Below are positions 25,947 to 33,454 of a stretch of 64,000 nucleotides of DNA, piece by piece; within the stretch, counting starts at the first letter, position 1; each line of letters begins with the position of its first letter. Made by a program: the position numbers and the translations under genes. A model generated the notes under the pieces. The model was not told the origin of the DNA. It worked only from the letters and a program-made list of their open reading frames with translations, and searched no databases. The DNA is from Ignavibacteriales bacterium (GTDB lineage Bacteria > Bacteroidota > Ignavibacteria > Ignavibacteriales > Ignavibacteriaceae), in assembly GCA_016707585.1 (NCBI GenBank), contig JADJHL010000011.1:558001-622000 (forward strand), written 5' to 3'.

Positions 25947-27203
25947 ATGCGTATAAGTGATTTAATGATTTCCAATAATTATATCGGAAATACAAATAGG
26001 ATTAAAGACAGAATTTCAAATTTGAATCGGCAAATTCTTACAGGAAATAAAATTGAACGACCATCTGATTCACCTGTTGGAACTTCTAGATTAATTAGAA
26101 TTTCAGATCAATCAGGCCAGGTTGCAACATATCAAAGCAATATTAAAAGTAGTTTATCTTTTTTGGATGAAACCATTTTTGCAATGGAATCAATTCAATC
26201 AGAAGTTGAAAACATTGTAAGCAAGCTTACTGAAATTCAAAATCCAATCAATCAAACTAATCTTGAGCTTTATGCTGATATGATTGATAACTCATTAAAA
26301 ATTATGCTTGAAACTGCAAATACAAAATCTGATGGTAAATATATTTTTGGCGGAACAGATTATTCAAGTGAGCCTTATGGAATTTCTTCCGATAATCAAT
26401 CTTATCAAACTAACACTGATACCAGTGGAGAAATTAATGTTAAGTTTTCTCAAAGTGTTGTACAAAGTATAAACTTGCCGGGCTTAGAATTGTTTGGAAC
26501 AATAATTTCTAACAAAGGATTTTTTAATACTGCTGATGCTGTTGGAACAACAACAAATAGTTCATCAACAATTTATGATAATCTTGGTAACGAATACACT
26601 TTAAACACAACTTATCAAAAAACTGCAGCTAACACTTATCAAATGAGTTATGATATTGTTGATGGAACAGGCACAACAGTTTTCGGCGCTCCACCAGCAG
26701 CCAAATCACTTGAGTTCAATCCGTTAAATGGAAATTTAGTTTCTGTGGATGGCTCAACTTCTAATTTAGATTTTGAAGTTAATGTTCCATCAAATAGAAT
26801 TCATTTTGTAATGGATTTAAAATCATTATCAGAAAATGATTCTGCAACTTCAATAAGTTTAAGTGCAAATCAACCAACTGATATTTTTAATACACTTAAA
26901 CAAATTAGTGAAGATTTAAGAAATGGAATTTTACCGAGTGATGAAATGATAGCAGCAGTTAGCAATTTTAATTCGCGCTTAATATCTAAACAATCTGAGG
27001 TTGGAAATACAATTAACCAGATATCAACTCTGGAAAATATGTTATCACAACAGAGTTTTAATTTGCAGGAATTAGCACAGAATGAAAATGGTGTTGATAT
27101 GGCAAAAGCAATTGTGGATTTACAGAACCAGGATTATCTGCTTCAAGTATCGCAAAAACTTGGCTCGATAATTTTACCTCAGACGTTACTTGATTACTTA
27201 TGA
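25947..27203 (+). CDS. flgL: Hook-filament junction protein FlgL (HAP3) with inserted FlaE-like domain
   Basis: Flagellin-like junction protein. The N-terminal helix region (NRQILTGNKIERPSDSPVGT) and the C-terminus with ENGVDMAKAIVDLQNQDYLL are typical. At 418 residues it is about 100 longer than the usual FlgL. The surplus (about residues 190-290) contains TIYDNLGNEYTLNTTYQKTA followed by ANTYQMSYDI, close to a surface segment of this window's FlgE. Overlap with motA (ATGA) suggests one mRNA. Confidence 0.93.
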   Translation: MRISDLMISNNYIGNTNRIKDRISNLNRQILTGNKIERPSDSPVGTSRLIRISDQSGQVATYQSNIKSSLSFLDETIFAMESIQSEVENIVSKLTEIQNPINQTNLELYADMIDNSLKIMLETANTKSDGKYIFGGTDYSSEPYGISSDNQSYQTNTDTSGEINVKFSQSVVQSINLPGLELFGTIISNKGFFNTADAVGTTTNSSSTIYDNLGNEYTLNTTYQKTAANTYQMSYDIVDGTGTTVFGAPPAAKSLEFNPLNGNLVSVDGSTSNLDFEVNVPSNRIHFVMDLKSLSENDSATSISLSANQPTDIFNTLKQISEDLRNGILPSDEMIAAVSNFNSRLISKQSEVGNTINQISTLENMLSQQSFNLQELAQNENGVDMAKAIVDLQNQDYLLQVSQKLGSIILPQTLLDYL

Positions 27204-28003
27204 TAAAAAAATACAGTGCAATTAATGGATTAGTTTTAGGAATATTTTCCATCTTCGGCGCATTTTTGCTGGAAGGTGGATCCATTAATGCTCTGTTTTT
27301 AATTCCACCAATTATAATTGTATTTGGTGGAACTTTTGCCGCTGTAATAATTGGTTTTGGATATGAAAATTTTAAAAACTTGTTTTGGCTTATGAAGCTT
27401 GCATACTTTCCAAAAAAGTTTGAGCCAAAAAATATTATTAATTCTATAGTTCAGTTTTCTTACAAAGCACGCAAAGAAGGTTTGCTTTCGCTTGATAGAG
27501 ATATTAACAAAGTGGAATACTTTTTTTGCAAAAAACTTTTACGAAACGCTGTTGATGGAACTGACCCGGATTCATTACAAGATCTTGCTGAACTTGAAAT
27601 TAAATCCGTGCAGGAAAGACATTACAGCAACATTTTTATTTTTACTAAAATGGGCGGATATGCGCCTACAATGGGAATACTTGGAACGGTGATGGGATTA
27701 ATTATGGCTCTATCACACGCAGGTGCTGATCCTAATTCTTTAATTAAAAGTATTGCCACTGCATTCATCGCAACACTTTGGGGTGTTTTCAGTGCAAACT
27801 TAATTTGGTTACCAATAGCAGATAAACTAAAAAAATGTCATCTGGAAGAAAAACAAATGATGGAACTTTCATTACAGGGAGTCTTGGCCTTACAGAGTGG
27901 GGAAATACCAGCTTTGGTGAAAGCAAGATTGCTAAGCATGCTTCCGCAAAAAGAACAAGAGAGTATGCTACCTCGAAGAGAGTTCGAAAAAGTATTAAGG
28001 TAG
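27200..28003 (+). CDS. motA: Flagellar stator protein MotA, first copy (PomA-like)
   Basis: 267-residue stator channel subunit with four membrane helices. Motifs include FGGTFAAVIIGFG in helix 2, GGYAPTMGILGTVMGLIMAL in helix 3, and ATAFIATLWGVFSANLIWLP in helix 4. The short N-terminus and overall pattern look more like the PomA/MotP branch than the enteric MotA. It starts overlapping the flgL stop. A second, different motA copy occurs at 30040. Confidence 0.93.
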   Translation: MIKKYSAINGLVLGIFSIFGAFLLEGGSINALFLIPPIIIVFGGTFAAVIIGFGYENFKNLFWLMKLAYFPKKFEPKNIINSIVQFSYKARKEGLLSLDRDINKVEYFFCKKLLRNAVDGTDPDSLQDLAELEIKSVQERHYSNIFIFTKMGGYAPTMGILGTVMGLIMALSHAGADPNSLIKSIATAFIATLWGVFSANLIWLPIADKLKKCHLEEKQMMELSLQGVLALQSGEIPALVKARLLSMLPQKEQESMLPRREFEKVLR

Positions 28004-28674
28004 ATGAGTTTGAAGAATCACCTTTTTCTGAAGGTGGTGAAAAAGACCGATATCTTATTACGTACGCAGATTTAATAACTCTGTTGTTAGGATTATTTAT
28101 TCTGCTTTACACAGCATCAAATCTTGATGTTCAAAAATACGAGAAAATGGTAAATGCTATCGGTAATGTTTTCGGTGGACCGACACAAACAATAAAAGTT
28201 ATTCCTGATTCAGAAGTTCCAATAGTTGCACCTTTGGGAAATTTGAAATCAGAAATAAATAGTTTGATAGAACAAAATAATTACACCAGTTCAATAAAGT
28301 TGGAAGAAAATTCTCGTGGTGTAACTATTCACATTTTAGAAGACATAGTTTTTCCGTCAGGAAGCTCAGAATTAAAGAAAAGTTCAAAAATTGTTCTTAG
28401 TCAGCTTTCAGCAATTATAAAAAAATTGCCAAATGATATTAGAATTGAAGGACACACAGATAACGTTCCAATTAGCACTTCACAGTTTCCGTCAAATTGG
28501 CATTTATCTGTGTCTCGTGCATTAAGTACGGCCTATTATTTGATGACTGAGGAAGGTTTAGATCCAGAAAAACTTTCAATTGTTGGATATTCTGAATACA
28601 AACCACTAGAGTCGAATGAATCAAGTTCGGGCCGGGCAACAAACAGAAGAGTAGATATTATAATCATAAAATAA
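28004..28674 (+). CDS. motB: Flagellar stator protein MotB, first copy; probable 1-nt frameshift at its start
   Basis: The body is an intact MotB: DRYLITYADLITLLLGLFIL with the ion-carrying Asp in YAD, then a plug/linker and an OmpA-type peptidoglycan-binding domain (IRIEGHTDNVPIS, NRRVDIII). This frame has no credible start: its only upstream ATG, at 27835, lies 169 bases inside motA. An ATG at 28004 directly follows the motA stop. Adding one T to the TTT at 28009-28011 would give MSFEESPFSEGGEKDRYLIT, a normal MotB N-terminus. A sequence error or a recent one-base deletion is the simplest explanation. Confidence 0.8.
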
Positions 28675-28684
28675 AATCAAGCAT

Positions 28685-29077
28685 ATGAAAATTAACACAC
28701 ATCAATTTGGTGAAGTAGAATACTCTGAAGATTTAGTTATAAACTTTGCTGAAGGACTTTTTGGATTTGAAAATCTTCACAAGTATTTGTTTATAAAAAC
28801 AGAGGACGAACTTTTTTATTGGCTTAATTCAGTTGAACAACCGGATATTGCTTTTGCTTTAATTGGATTAAGAATTATTGATGAAAAATTTCCGACTATT
28901 GAAGAAAATGAAGCATTTGGAATTGTAACATTCAGTAAAAATCCTGCAGATGTAAAAGTGAATCTAAAAGCACCGGTTTATGTTAACCAGGATTCTAAAA
29001 GTGGATTTCAAAAAATTATAGACAGCGATAAATATCCTATCGCTTACAATCTTTTTGTTGAAGAAAAACAAAGTTAA
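28685..29077 (+). CDS. fliW: Flagellar assembly factor FliW
   Basis: 130 residues with the FliW core: NFAEGLFGFENLHKYLFIK, FYWLNSVEQPDIAFALI and the later FGIVTFSKNPADVKVNLKAP. FliW binds flagellin and sequesters CsrA, coupling flagellin translation to secretion. csrA begins six bases later, the classic fliW-csrA pair. The flagellin gene itself is outside this window. Confidence 0.97.
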   Translation: MKINTHQFGEVEYSEDLVINFAEGLFGFENLHKYLFIKTEDELFYWLNSVEQPDIAFALIGLRIIDEKFPTIEENEAFGIVTFSKNPADVKVNLKAPVYVNQDSKSGFQKIIDSDKYPIAYNLFVEEKQS

Positions 29078-29082
29078 ATACA

Positions 29083-29319
29083 ATGCTAATACTAACTAGA
29101 AAACTTAACGAAGAAATAAAAATTGGCAGCGGAATTACTGTAAAAATAGTTTCAATTTCCGATAATACAGTAAAGATTGGAATTGACGCTCCGCCAAATA
29201 TTCAAATTGTAAGAACTGAACTTTATGAAAAAGTTAAAGAGATTTCAGTTAATGCAACTAAATCAATTAATGAAAAACCTTCAGGTTTATCAAAATTAAA
29301 AATTAAAAAAATTGTTTAA
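29083..29319 (+). CDS. csrA: RNA-binding carbon storage regulator CsrA
   Basis: 78 residues, beginning LILTRKLNEEIKIGSGITVK and continuing VKIGIDAPPNIQIVRTELYE, the full CsrA fold including the conserved Leu/Thr/Arg strand 1 and the IVRTELYE strand 5. The C-terminal tail is somewhat longer than the 61-residue E. coli protein. With FliW it probably controls translation of flagellin mRNA. Confidence 0.98.
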   Translation: MLILTRKLNEEIKIGSGITVKIVSISDNTVKIGIDAPPNIQIVRTELYEKVKEISVNATKSINEKPSGLSKLKIKKIV

Positions 29320-29321
29320 GT

Positions 29322-30038
29322 ATGATCAGAACTAAAATACCGCTAATACTTATTGTTGATGATTCTGATCTGACCAGAACTTCTTTAACAAGATTGTTTG
29401 AGGAATATAATTGCAGAACTGAAAGCTGCGAAGATGGTATTTATGGAATTCAAAAAGCAATTTCGCACAAGCCTGATGTTATTATACTTGATATTCTTAT
29501 GCCAAACCTTGATGGCATTAAAACTTTACAGATTAAAAAAGTAATTGATGAAGTAAAAAATATTCCTGTTATAATTCTTAGCGGTAATGTAAATAAGAGC
29601 AATATGCTTGCAGCTATGGAAAACGGTGCTGATAAAGTTATTATCAAACCATTTAACATTGATGAACTTGTTGAAGCCGTAAATGAATTGCTTGGTGAAA
29701 AACTTGAAAGAAAAATTAATCCTGAAATACAATCAATCAATTTTCAGGATGAAATAGTAAATGATTTGCAAAAAATATTTATCGAATCATTTCCATCTCA
29801 GAAAAAAATTATTGTTGATTCTGTAAGTATGAGAGATAGAAATAAATTGAGAGTAATCTGTCATCAAATAAAAGGTGTAGGCAGAACAGTTGGTTTACCG
29901 CAGGTAAGTGATATTTGCAGAAACTTAGAATTCAATTTAGCTTCTGATAAAATTGACTGGAATTTTATAATGAATCAATGTGAAAAATTATTTTCACTTG
30001 TACCTAAAACTCAATTTGAGTTTAACCTGGAGAAATAA
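29322..30038 (+). CDS. Response regulator with C-terminal HPt domain
   Basis: 238 residues. The N-terminal receiver domain has VDDSDLTRTSL, the phospho-acceptor in VIILDILMPNLDG, and the conserved Lys in IIKPFN. After a linker, residues ~140-230 form an HPt-type helical bundle with CHQIKGVGRTVGLPQVSDIC, where the His is the likely phosphotransfer site. No DNA-binding domain is present. It therefore looks like a phosphorelay intermediate. Position between csrA and the second motA points to motor or taxis control. Confidence 0.85.
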   Translation: MIRTKIPLILIVDDSDLTRTSLTRLFEEYNCRTESCEDGIYGIQKAISHKPDVIILDILMPNLDGIKTLQIKKVIDEVKNIPVIILSGNVNKSNMLAAMENGADKVIIKPFNIDELVEAVNELLGEKLERKINPEIQSINFQDEIVNDLQKIFIESFPSQKKIIVDSVSMRDRNKLRVICHQIKGVGRTVGLPQVSDICRNLEFNLASDKIDWNFIMNQCEKLFSLVPKTQFEFNLEK

Positions 30039-30039
30039 A

Positions 30040-30897
30040 ATGTTTGTAATAATTGGGATTGTAGTTGTAACAGTATCAGTTGTTGGCGGATTTATGTTTG
30101 CCGGCGGTGATGTAGTTTTGTTAATTCAACCGGCTGAGTTTGTTGTAATTGTTGGTGCCGCTGTTGGAAGTTTACTAATTTCTGCACCACTTGGTGTTAT
30201 TAAAAAAATTGTAAAAACTATTCCTAGTGTATTTAAATCTCACGCATATTCTAAAGAAGATTACCTGGAATTGTTAAAAGCGTTTAACGATTTATTTTTA
30301 TTAGCACAAAGAGATGGTTTGCTTGCAATCGAAAAGCACGTTGAAGATCCAAAACAAAGCGATATACTTTCTAAGAATGTAAAATTTATAAATAATGAAT
30401 TAGCTAGCACTTTCTTTTGTGATACAATGAAAGTAATGCTTTCCGGTGGTGTGCCGCCACACGAATTAGAAAATCTTATTGATGCAGAAATTGGAACACT
30501 TGAAGCTGAAACAAAACCAGCGATAAATGCTATTACCAAAATGGGTGATGCATTCCCTGGACTTGGAATAGTAGCCGCAGTTTTAGGCATCATTATTACA
30601 ATGGGCTCTATTGATGAAGGTGCTGCTGTAGTTGGTCATCACGTTGCTGCAGCATTAGTTGGAACATTTCTTGGTGTACTAATCGCGTATGGATTCGTTG
30701 GTCCACTTGCCTCAAATCTTGAAGTAGGACTTGAAGAGAAAATGCGATACCTTGAAACTATTAAAGCATGTGTTGTAGCTTATGCAAAAGGTAATCCTCC
30801 AATCATTGCAGTAGAAATGGCACGAAGAACAATATTTTCTGAAGAACGCCCAACCTTTGGTGAACTTGAAAATTACATGAGAGGAAAAACTGAATAA
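30040..30897 (+). CDS. motA: Flagellar stator protein MotA, second copy (enteric type)
   Basis: 285-residue stator channel subunit of the longer MotA type: VVGGFMFAGGDVVLLIQPAE, FVVIVGAAVGSLLISAP, then MGDAFPGLGIVAAVLGIIIT and LVGTFLGVLIAYGFVGPLAS. ATG 30040 fits a CTGGAG ribosome site; earlier in-frame codons overlap the response regulator. Together with motB2 it forms a second complete stator set distinct from the pair at 27200-28674. Confidence 0.95.
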   Translation: MFVIIGIVVVTVSVVGGFMFAGGDVVLLIQPAEFVVIVGAAVGSLLISAPLGVIKKIVKTIPSVFKSHAYSKEDYLELLKAFNDLFLLAQRDGLLAIEKHVEDPKQSDILSKNVKFINNELASTFFCDTMKVMLSGGVPPHELENLIDAEIGTLEAETKPAINAITKMGDAFPGLGIVAAVLGIIITMGSIDEGAAVVGHHVAAALVGTFLGVLIAYGFVGPLASNLEVGLEEKMRYLETIKACVVAYAKGNPPIIAVEMARRTIFSEERPTFGELENYMRGKTE

Positions 30898-31683
30898 ATG
30901 AAGGGCGGGGAAGAAAATTTAATAGTTGTAAAGAAGATTCATAAGCACGGTGGGCATCACGGTGGTGCCTGGAAAGTTGCTTATGCAGATTTTGTTACAG
31001 CAATGATGGCTCTTTTTATTGTGTTATGGATTTTAGGACAGGATGAAGAAGTAAAACAAAGTGTAGCCGGATACTTTAAAGATCCGGTTGGATTTTCTGA
31101 AAAGATGAAAGCTATATCTATAATGGATGGCGGAATTTCACTGCCTACAGATAGTGCACAAGCTGTTATCGAAAAAATAAAAGAAAGAGAAAGCGAAGTT
31201 GAAAGATTAAAAGCAATGAAGGATTCAATCATTAGCAATTTATCTTGTAACGGTGAGTTTAAAAATTTACTTGATCAGGTAAAGATGGAAATTGTAAATG
31301 AAGGATTACGAATTGAAATGATGGAATCTAATGACGATGTGTTTTTTGAAATAGGAACTTCAGAACTTAGACCGGAAGCTCAAAAGTTACTTGGTGAAAT
31401 CGGGAAAAATTTAACAGCTATTACAAATAAAATTATTATTGAAGGTCATACTGATGCAAGACCTTATTCCAATACAGGCGGCGGGTATACAAATTTTGAG
31501 CTTAGCGTAGATAGAGCAAATTCATCAAGAAGAGTAATGGTTTCCGGCGGACTTGAATCCGGCCGAATTGATGAAGTTAGAGGTTATGCAGATACACGGC
31601 TGCTGGATAAAAATGATCCGTTTAATTTAGTTAACAGAAGAATTAGTATTATAATTAAATTTGCAACAGAGACACCTAAATGA
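30898..31683 (+). CDS. motB: Flagellar stator protein MotB, second copy (enteric type)
   Basis: 261 residues. The N-terminal cytoplasmic segment carries HKHGGHHGGAWKVAYADFVT followed by AMMALFIVLWILGQ, the proton-channel MotB signature with the essential Asp in YAD. The C-terminal OmpA-like domain has IIEGHTDARPYSN and LVNRRISIII. It directly follows motA2 (TAA ATG). The frame is clean, in contrast to motB1. Confidence 0.96.
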   Translation: MKGGEENLIVVKKIHKHGGHHGGAWKVAYADFVTAMMALFIVLWILGQDEEVKQSVAGYFKDPVGFSEKMKAISIMDGGISLPTDSAQAVIEKIKERESEVERLKAMKDSIISNLSCNGEFKNLLDQVKMEIVNEGLRIEMMESNDDVFFEIGTSELRPEAQKLLGEIGKNLTAITNKIIIEGHTDARPYSNTGGGYTNFELSVDRANSSRRVMVSGGLESGRIDEVRGYADTRLLDKNDPFNLVNRRISIIIKFATETPK

Positions 31684-32072
31684 AAAAAATTCTAGTTATA
31701 GAAGATGATTTAATTACTCAACAGTTCTATGCAATGTTCTTTAAAAAAAGAGGATTTGATAGTATAATTACAGATAACGGTGATAAAGTTTTTGAAACTC
31801 TTGCCAGTGAAAATGTTGGCGTAATACTTATGGATATAAACTTAAGTAATACGTATTTTAACGGTGAAAAAATAGATGGAATTAAATTATCACAATTAAT
31901 AAAAGCTAATACAGATTATAATAATATTCCATTAGTTTTGGTTACTGCTTCTTCGCTATCAAGCCAGATAAAAAAATTTCTTACTGATACAAAAGCTGAA
32001 GACATAGTTACTAAACCTATTTTAGATTATAATCGCTTTGTAAATAAAATTAACTATTATATAGCAAGTTGA
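31680..32072 (+). CDS. Single-domain response regulator
   Basis: 130-residue receiver domain only: VIEDDLITQQF, acceptor Asp in VILMDINLSN, a short insert after it (TYFNGEKIDG), and the Lys in VTKPI. No output domain, so it probably acts by protein contact or as a phosphate sink. The start overlaps the motB2 stop (ATGA), tying it to the stator operon. Confidence 0.9.
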   Translation: MKKILVIEDDLITQQFYAMFFKKRGFDSIITDNGDKVFETLASENVGVILMDINLSNTYFNGEKIDGIKLSQLIKANTDYNNIPLVLVTASSLSSQIKKFLTDTKAEDIVTKPILDYNRFVNKINYYIAS

Positions 32073-32728
32073 TAGAAAAAGATAAAATACTTGTTGTTGA
32101 AGATGAGCGTGATACACGATTCATTCTTGAAAAATTACTTACAAAAAATAACTTTGAAGTAATTACTGCTAACAACGGACAGGAAGCTCTTAAACTGCTA
32201 GAAACTTACACACCAAAAGTTATACTTGCTGATTGGACTATGCCGATTATGGATGGTCTCCAATTGTGTAACCATATTAAAAGTAGTGAAAAGCTTAAGC
32301 TTATATATTACATTATACTTACTGCAAGAACTTCACTAAGAGATCGTGTTACAGGTTTGGATGTTGGCGCTGATGATTTTTTAATGAAACCAATTGAAAA
32401 CCAGGAGCTTATTGCTAGAATAAAATCAGGCATAAGAATTTTTAATCTTCAAAAAGAACTTAAAGCTATCGAACATTCCAAAGCCGTTGTTGAACTTGCT
32501 TGTACAATAGGACATAAAATTAATAATCCATTAAGCAGTCTTAAAATTGCAATGGATAATTTACAAGAAACCTTACCTGTTGAATCTTCAGAAAATACTG
32601 AAGAAGATTTTTTGATTATACAGCAAGCTATTGAACGGATCCAAACATTTGTTCATCAACTTACCCACTTAGAAAATCCTGAAATCATTAATTATACAGA
32701 CGAAAGTAAGATGATCAAGTTCGACTGA
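32069..32728 (+). CDS. Receiver domain joined to a kinase dimerisation helix without ATPase
   Basis: 219 residues. The receiver domain (VVEDERDTRF, VILADWTMPIMDG, FLMKPIEN) is followed by a DHp-like hairpin, ELACTIGHKINNPLSSLKIA, keeping a candidate phospho-His in GHKINNPL. The protein then ends, with no HATPase domain. It could accept phosphate on the His from another kinase, like an HPt. It starts at TTG 32069, overlapping the previous stop (TTGA). It is the last gene of the flagellar run. Confidence 0.82.
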   Translation: MIEKDKILVVEDERDTRFILEKLLTKNNFEVITANNGQEALKLLETYTPKVILADWTMPIMDGLQLCNHIKSSEKLKLIYYIILTARTSLRDRVTGLDVGADDFLMKPIENQELIARIKSGIRIFNLQKELKAIEHSKAVVELACTIGHKINNPLSSLKIAMDNLQETLPVESSENTEEDFLIIQQAIERIQTFVHQLTHLENPEIINYTDESKMIKFD

Positions 32729-32747
32729 TTTTAGATTTTCTTCCCAC

Positions 32748-32774
32748 TAAATATTTTCTCTTTTTTTTCGATAA
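32748..32774 (+). promoter_or_regulatory. Candidate sigma-28 (FliA) promoter
   Basis: TAAATATT (32748-32755), an 11-base spacer, and TTCGATAA (32767-32774), against the FliA consensus TAAAGTTT-N11-GCCGATAA. The spacer length is exact. It lies 20 bases before the ATG of the next gene, which leaves a very short leader. Confidence 0.45.
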
Positions 32775-32794
32775 TAGGTTGGAGAACTGGGAAA

Positions 32795-33454
32795 ATGTTA
32801 AAAAAAATCGAAAATATTGCAGCTTCTGCTGAGTTTAAAAACAATACTCGTTTTACAGGAGAAATACATCCTTTACCTGTGATTTCTGGGGGGAAACAAG
32901 GTGTTTCAGATTCTCTTAGCTTCTCATCCGCTTTTAGATATTTATCCCAATTAAAATGGCAACTTAAATCACTAACACATTTAGAAAACGATGAGTTTTT
33001 ACTTGAGTTTATTGTAGATAATCTAACCTTTAATACAAAAATCAGTGTTTATGATTCCATATCATCCAATATAAATTACAAGATATCTAATGATGGTTTA
33101 TTAAACACTGCAGAACATAAATATCAAATATTAATTTCATTTGATTTTGATCCTGAAGTTTATTCAGAACCATTGCTTGAATCTTCAACCGGGTATTTAA
33201 CTCGTTTGTTTGAAAAGTTTGCTTTGTATGATAGCATACTTTTAAAAAATTCTAACAACTCAGAAGTAAATTCCTTTTTTGTAGATGGAACAGAAAGTAA
33301 ACTAAACTACGAGTTATCGCTTATCCATAGAAATTTGATTTTCTTTGTTGAAAAAGTTTCTGGCGAAATTCTTTCAAGCAGTTTAAGAGTTAAACCAGTT
33401 ATCCTGGGCGAAGAAAAACAAATTAAAATATTGCAGATTAATGTTAAGCTTTAA
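32795..33454 (+). CDS. Uncharacterised 219-residue protein upstream of a sensor kinase
   Basis: No family recognised. It has no signal peptide or membrane segment, and a mixed alpha/beta composition with few charged clusters. A Ser/Leu-rich N-terminal half is followed by a region with alternating hydrophobic strands (YQILISFDFDPEVYSEP, IHRNLIFFVEKVSGEIL). It overlaps the following kinase gene by 14 bases, so the two are probably co-translated and may work together. A sigma-28-type promoter sits just upstream, hinting at a late flagellar or taxis role. Confidence 0.75.
   Translation: MLKKIENIAASAEFKNNTRFTGEIHPLPVISGGKQGVSDSLSFSSAFRYLSQLKWQLKSLTHLENDEFLLEFIVDNLTFNTKISVYDSISSNINYKISNDGLLNTAEHKYQILISFDFDPEVYSEPLLESSTGYLTRLFEKFALYDSILLKNSNNSEVNSFFVDGTESKLNYELSLIHRNLIFFVEKVSGEILSSSLRVKPVILGEEKQIKILQINVKL

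Noticed and set aside
27835..28003. N-terminal extension of motB1 overlapping motA by 169 bases
   Set aside because: Composition is unlike a MotB N-terminus and an ATG directly after motA is one base out of frame; a single-base error is simpler.
29980..30039. Earlier start for motA2
   Set aside because: Would overlap the receiver-HPt gene; ATG 30040 has a ribosome site and gives a normal MotA N-terminus.
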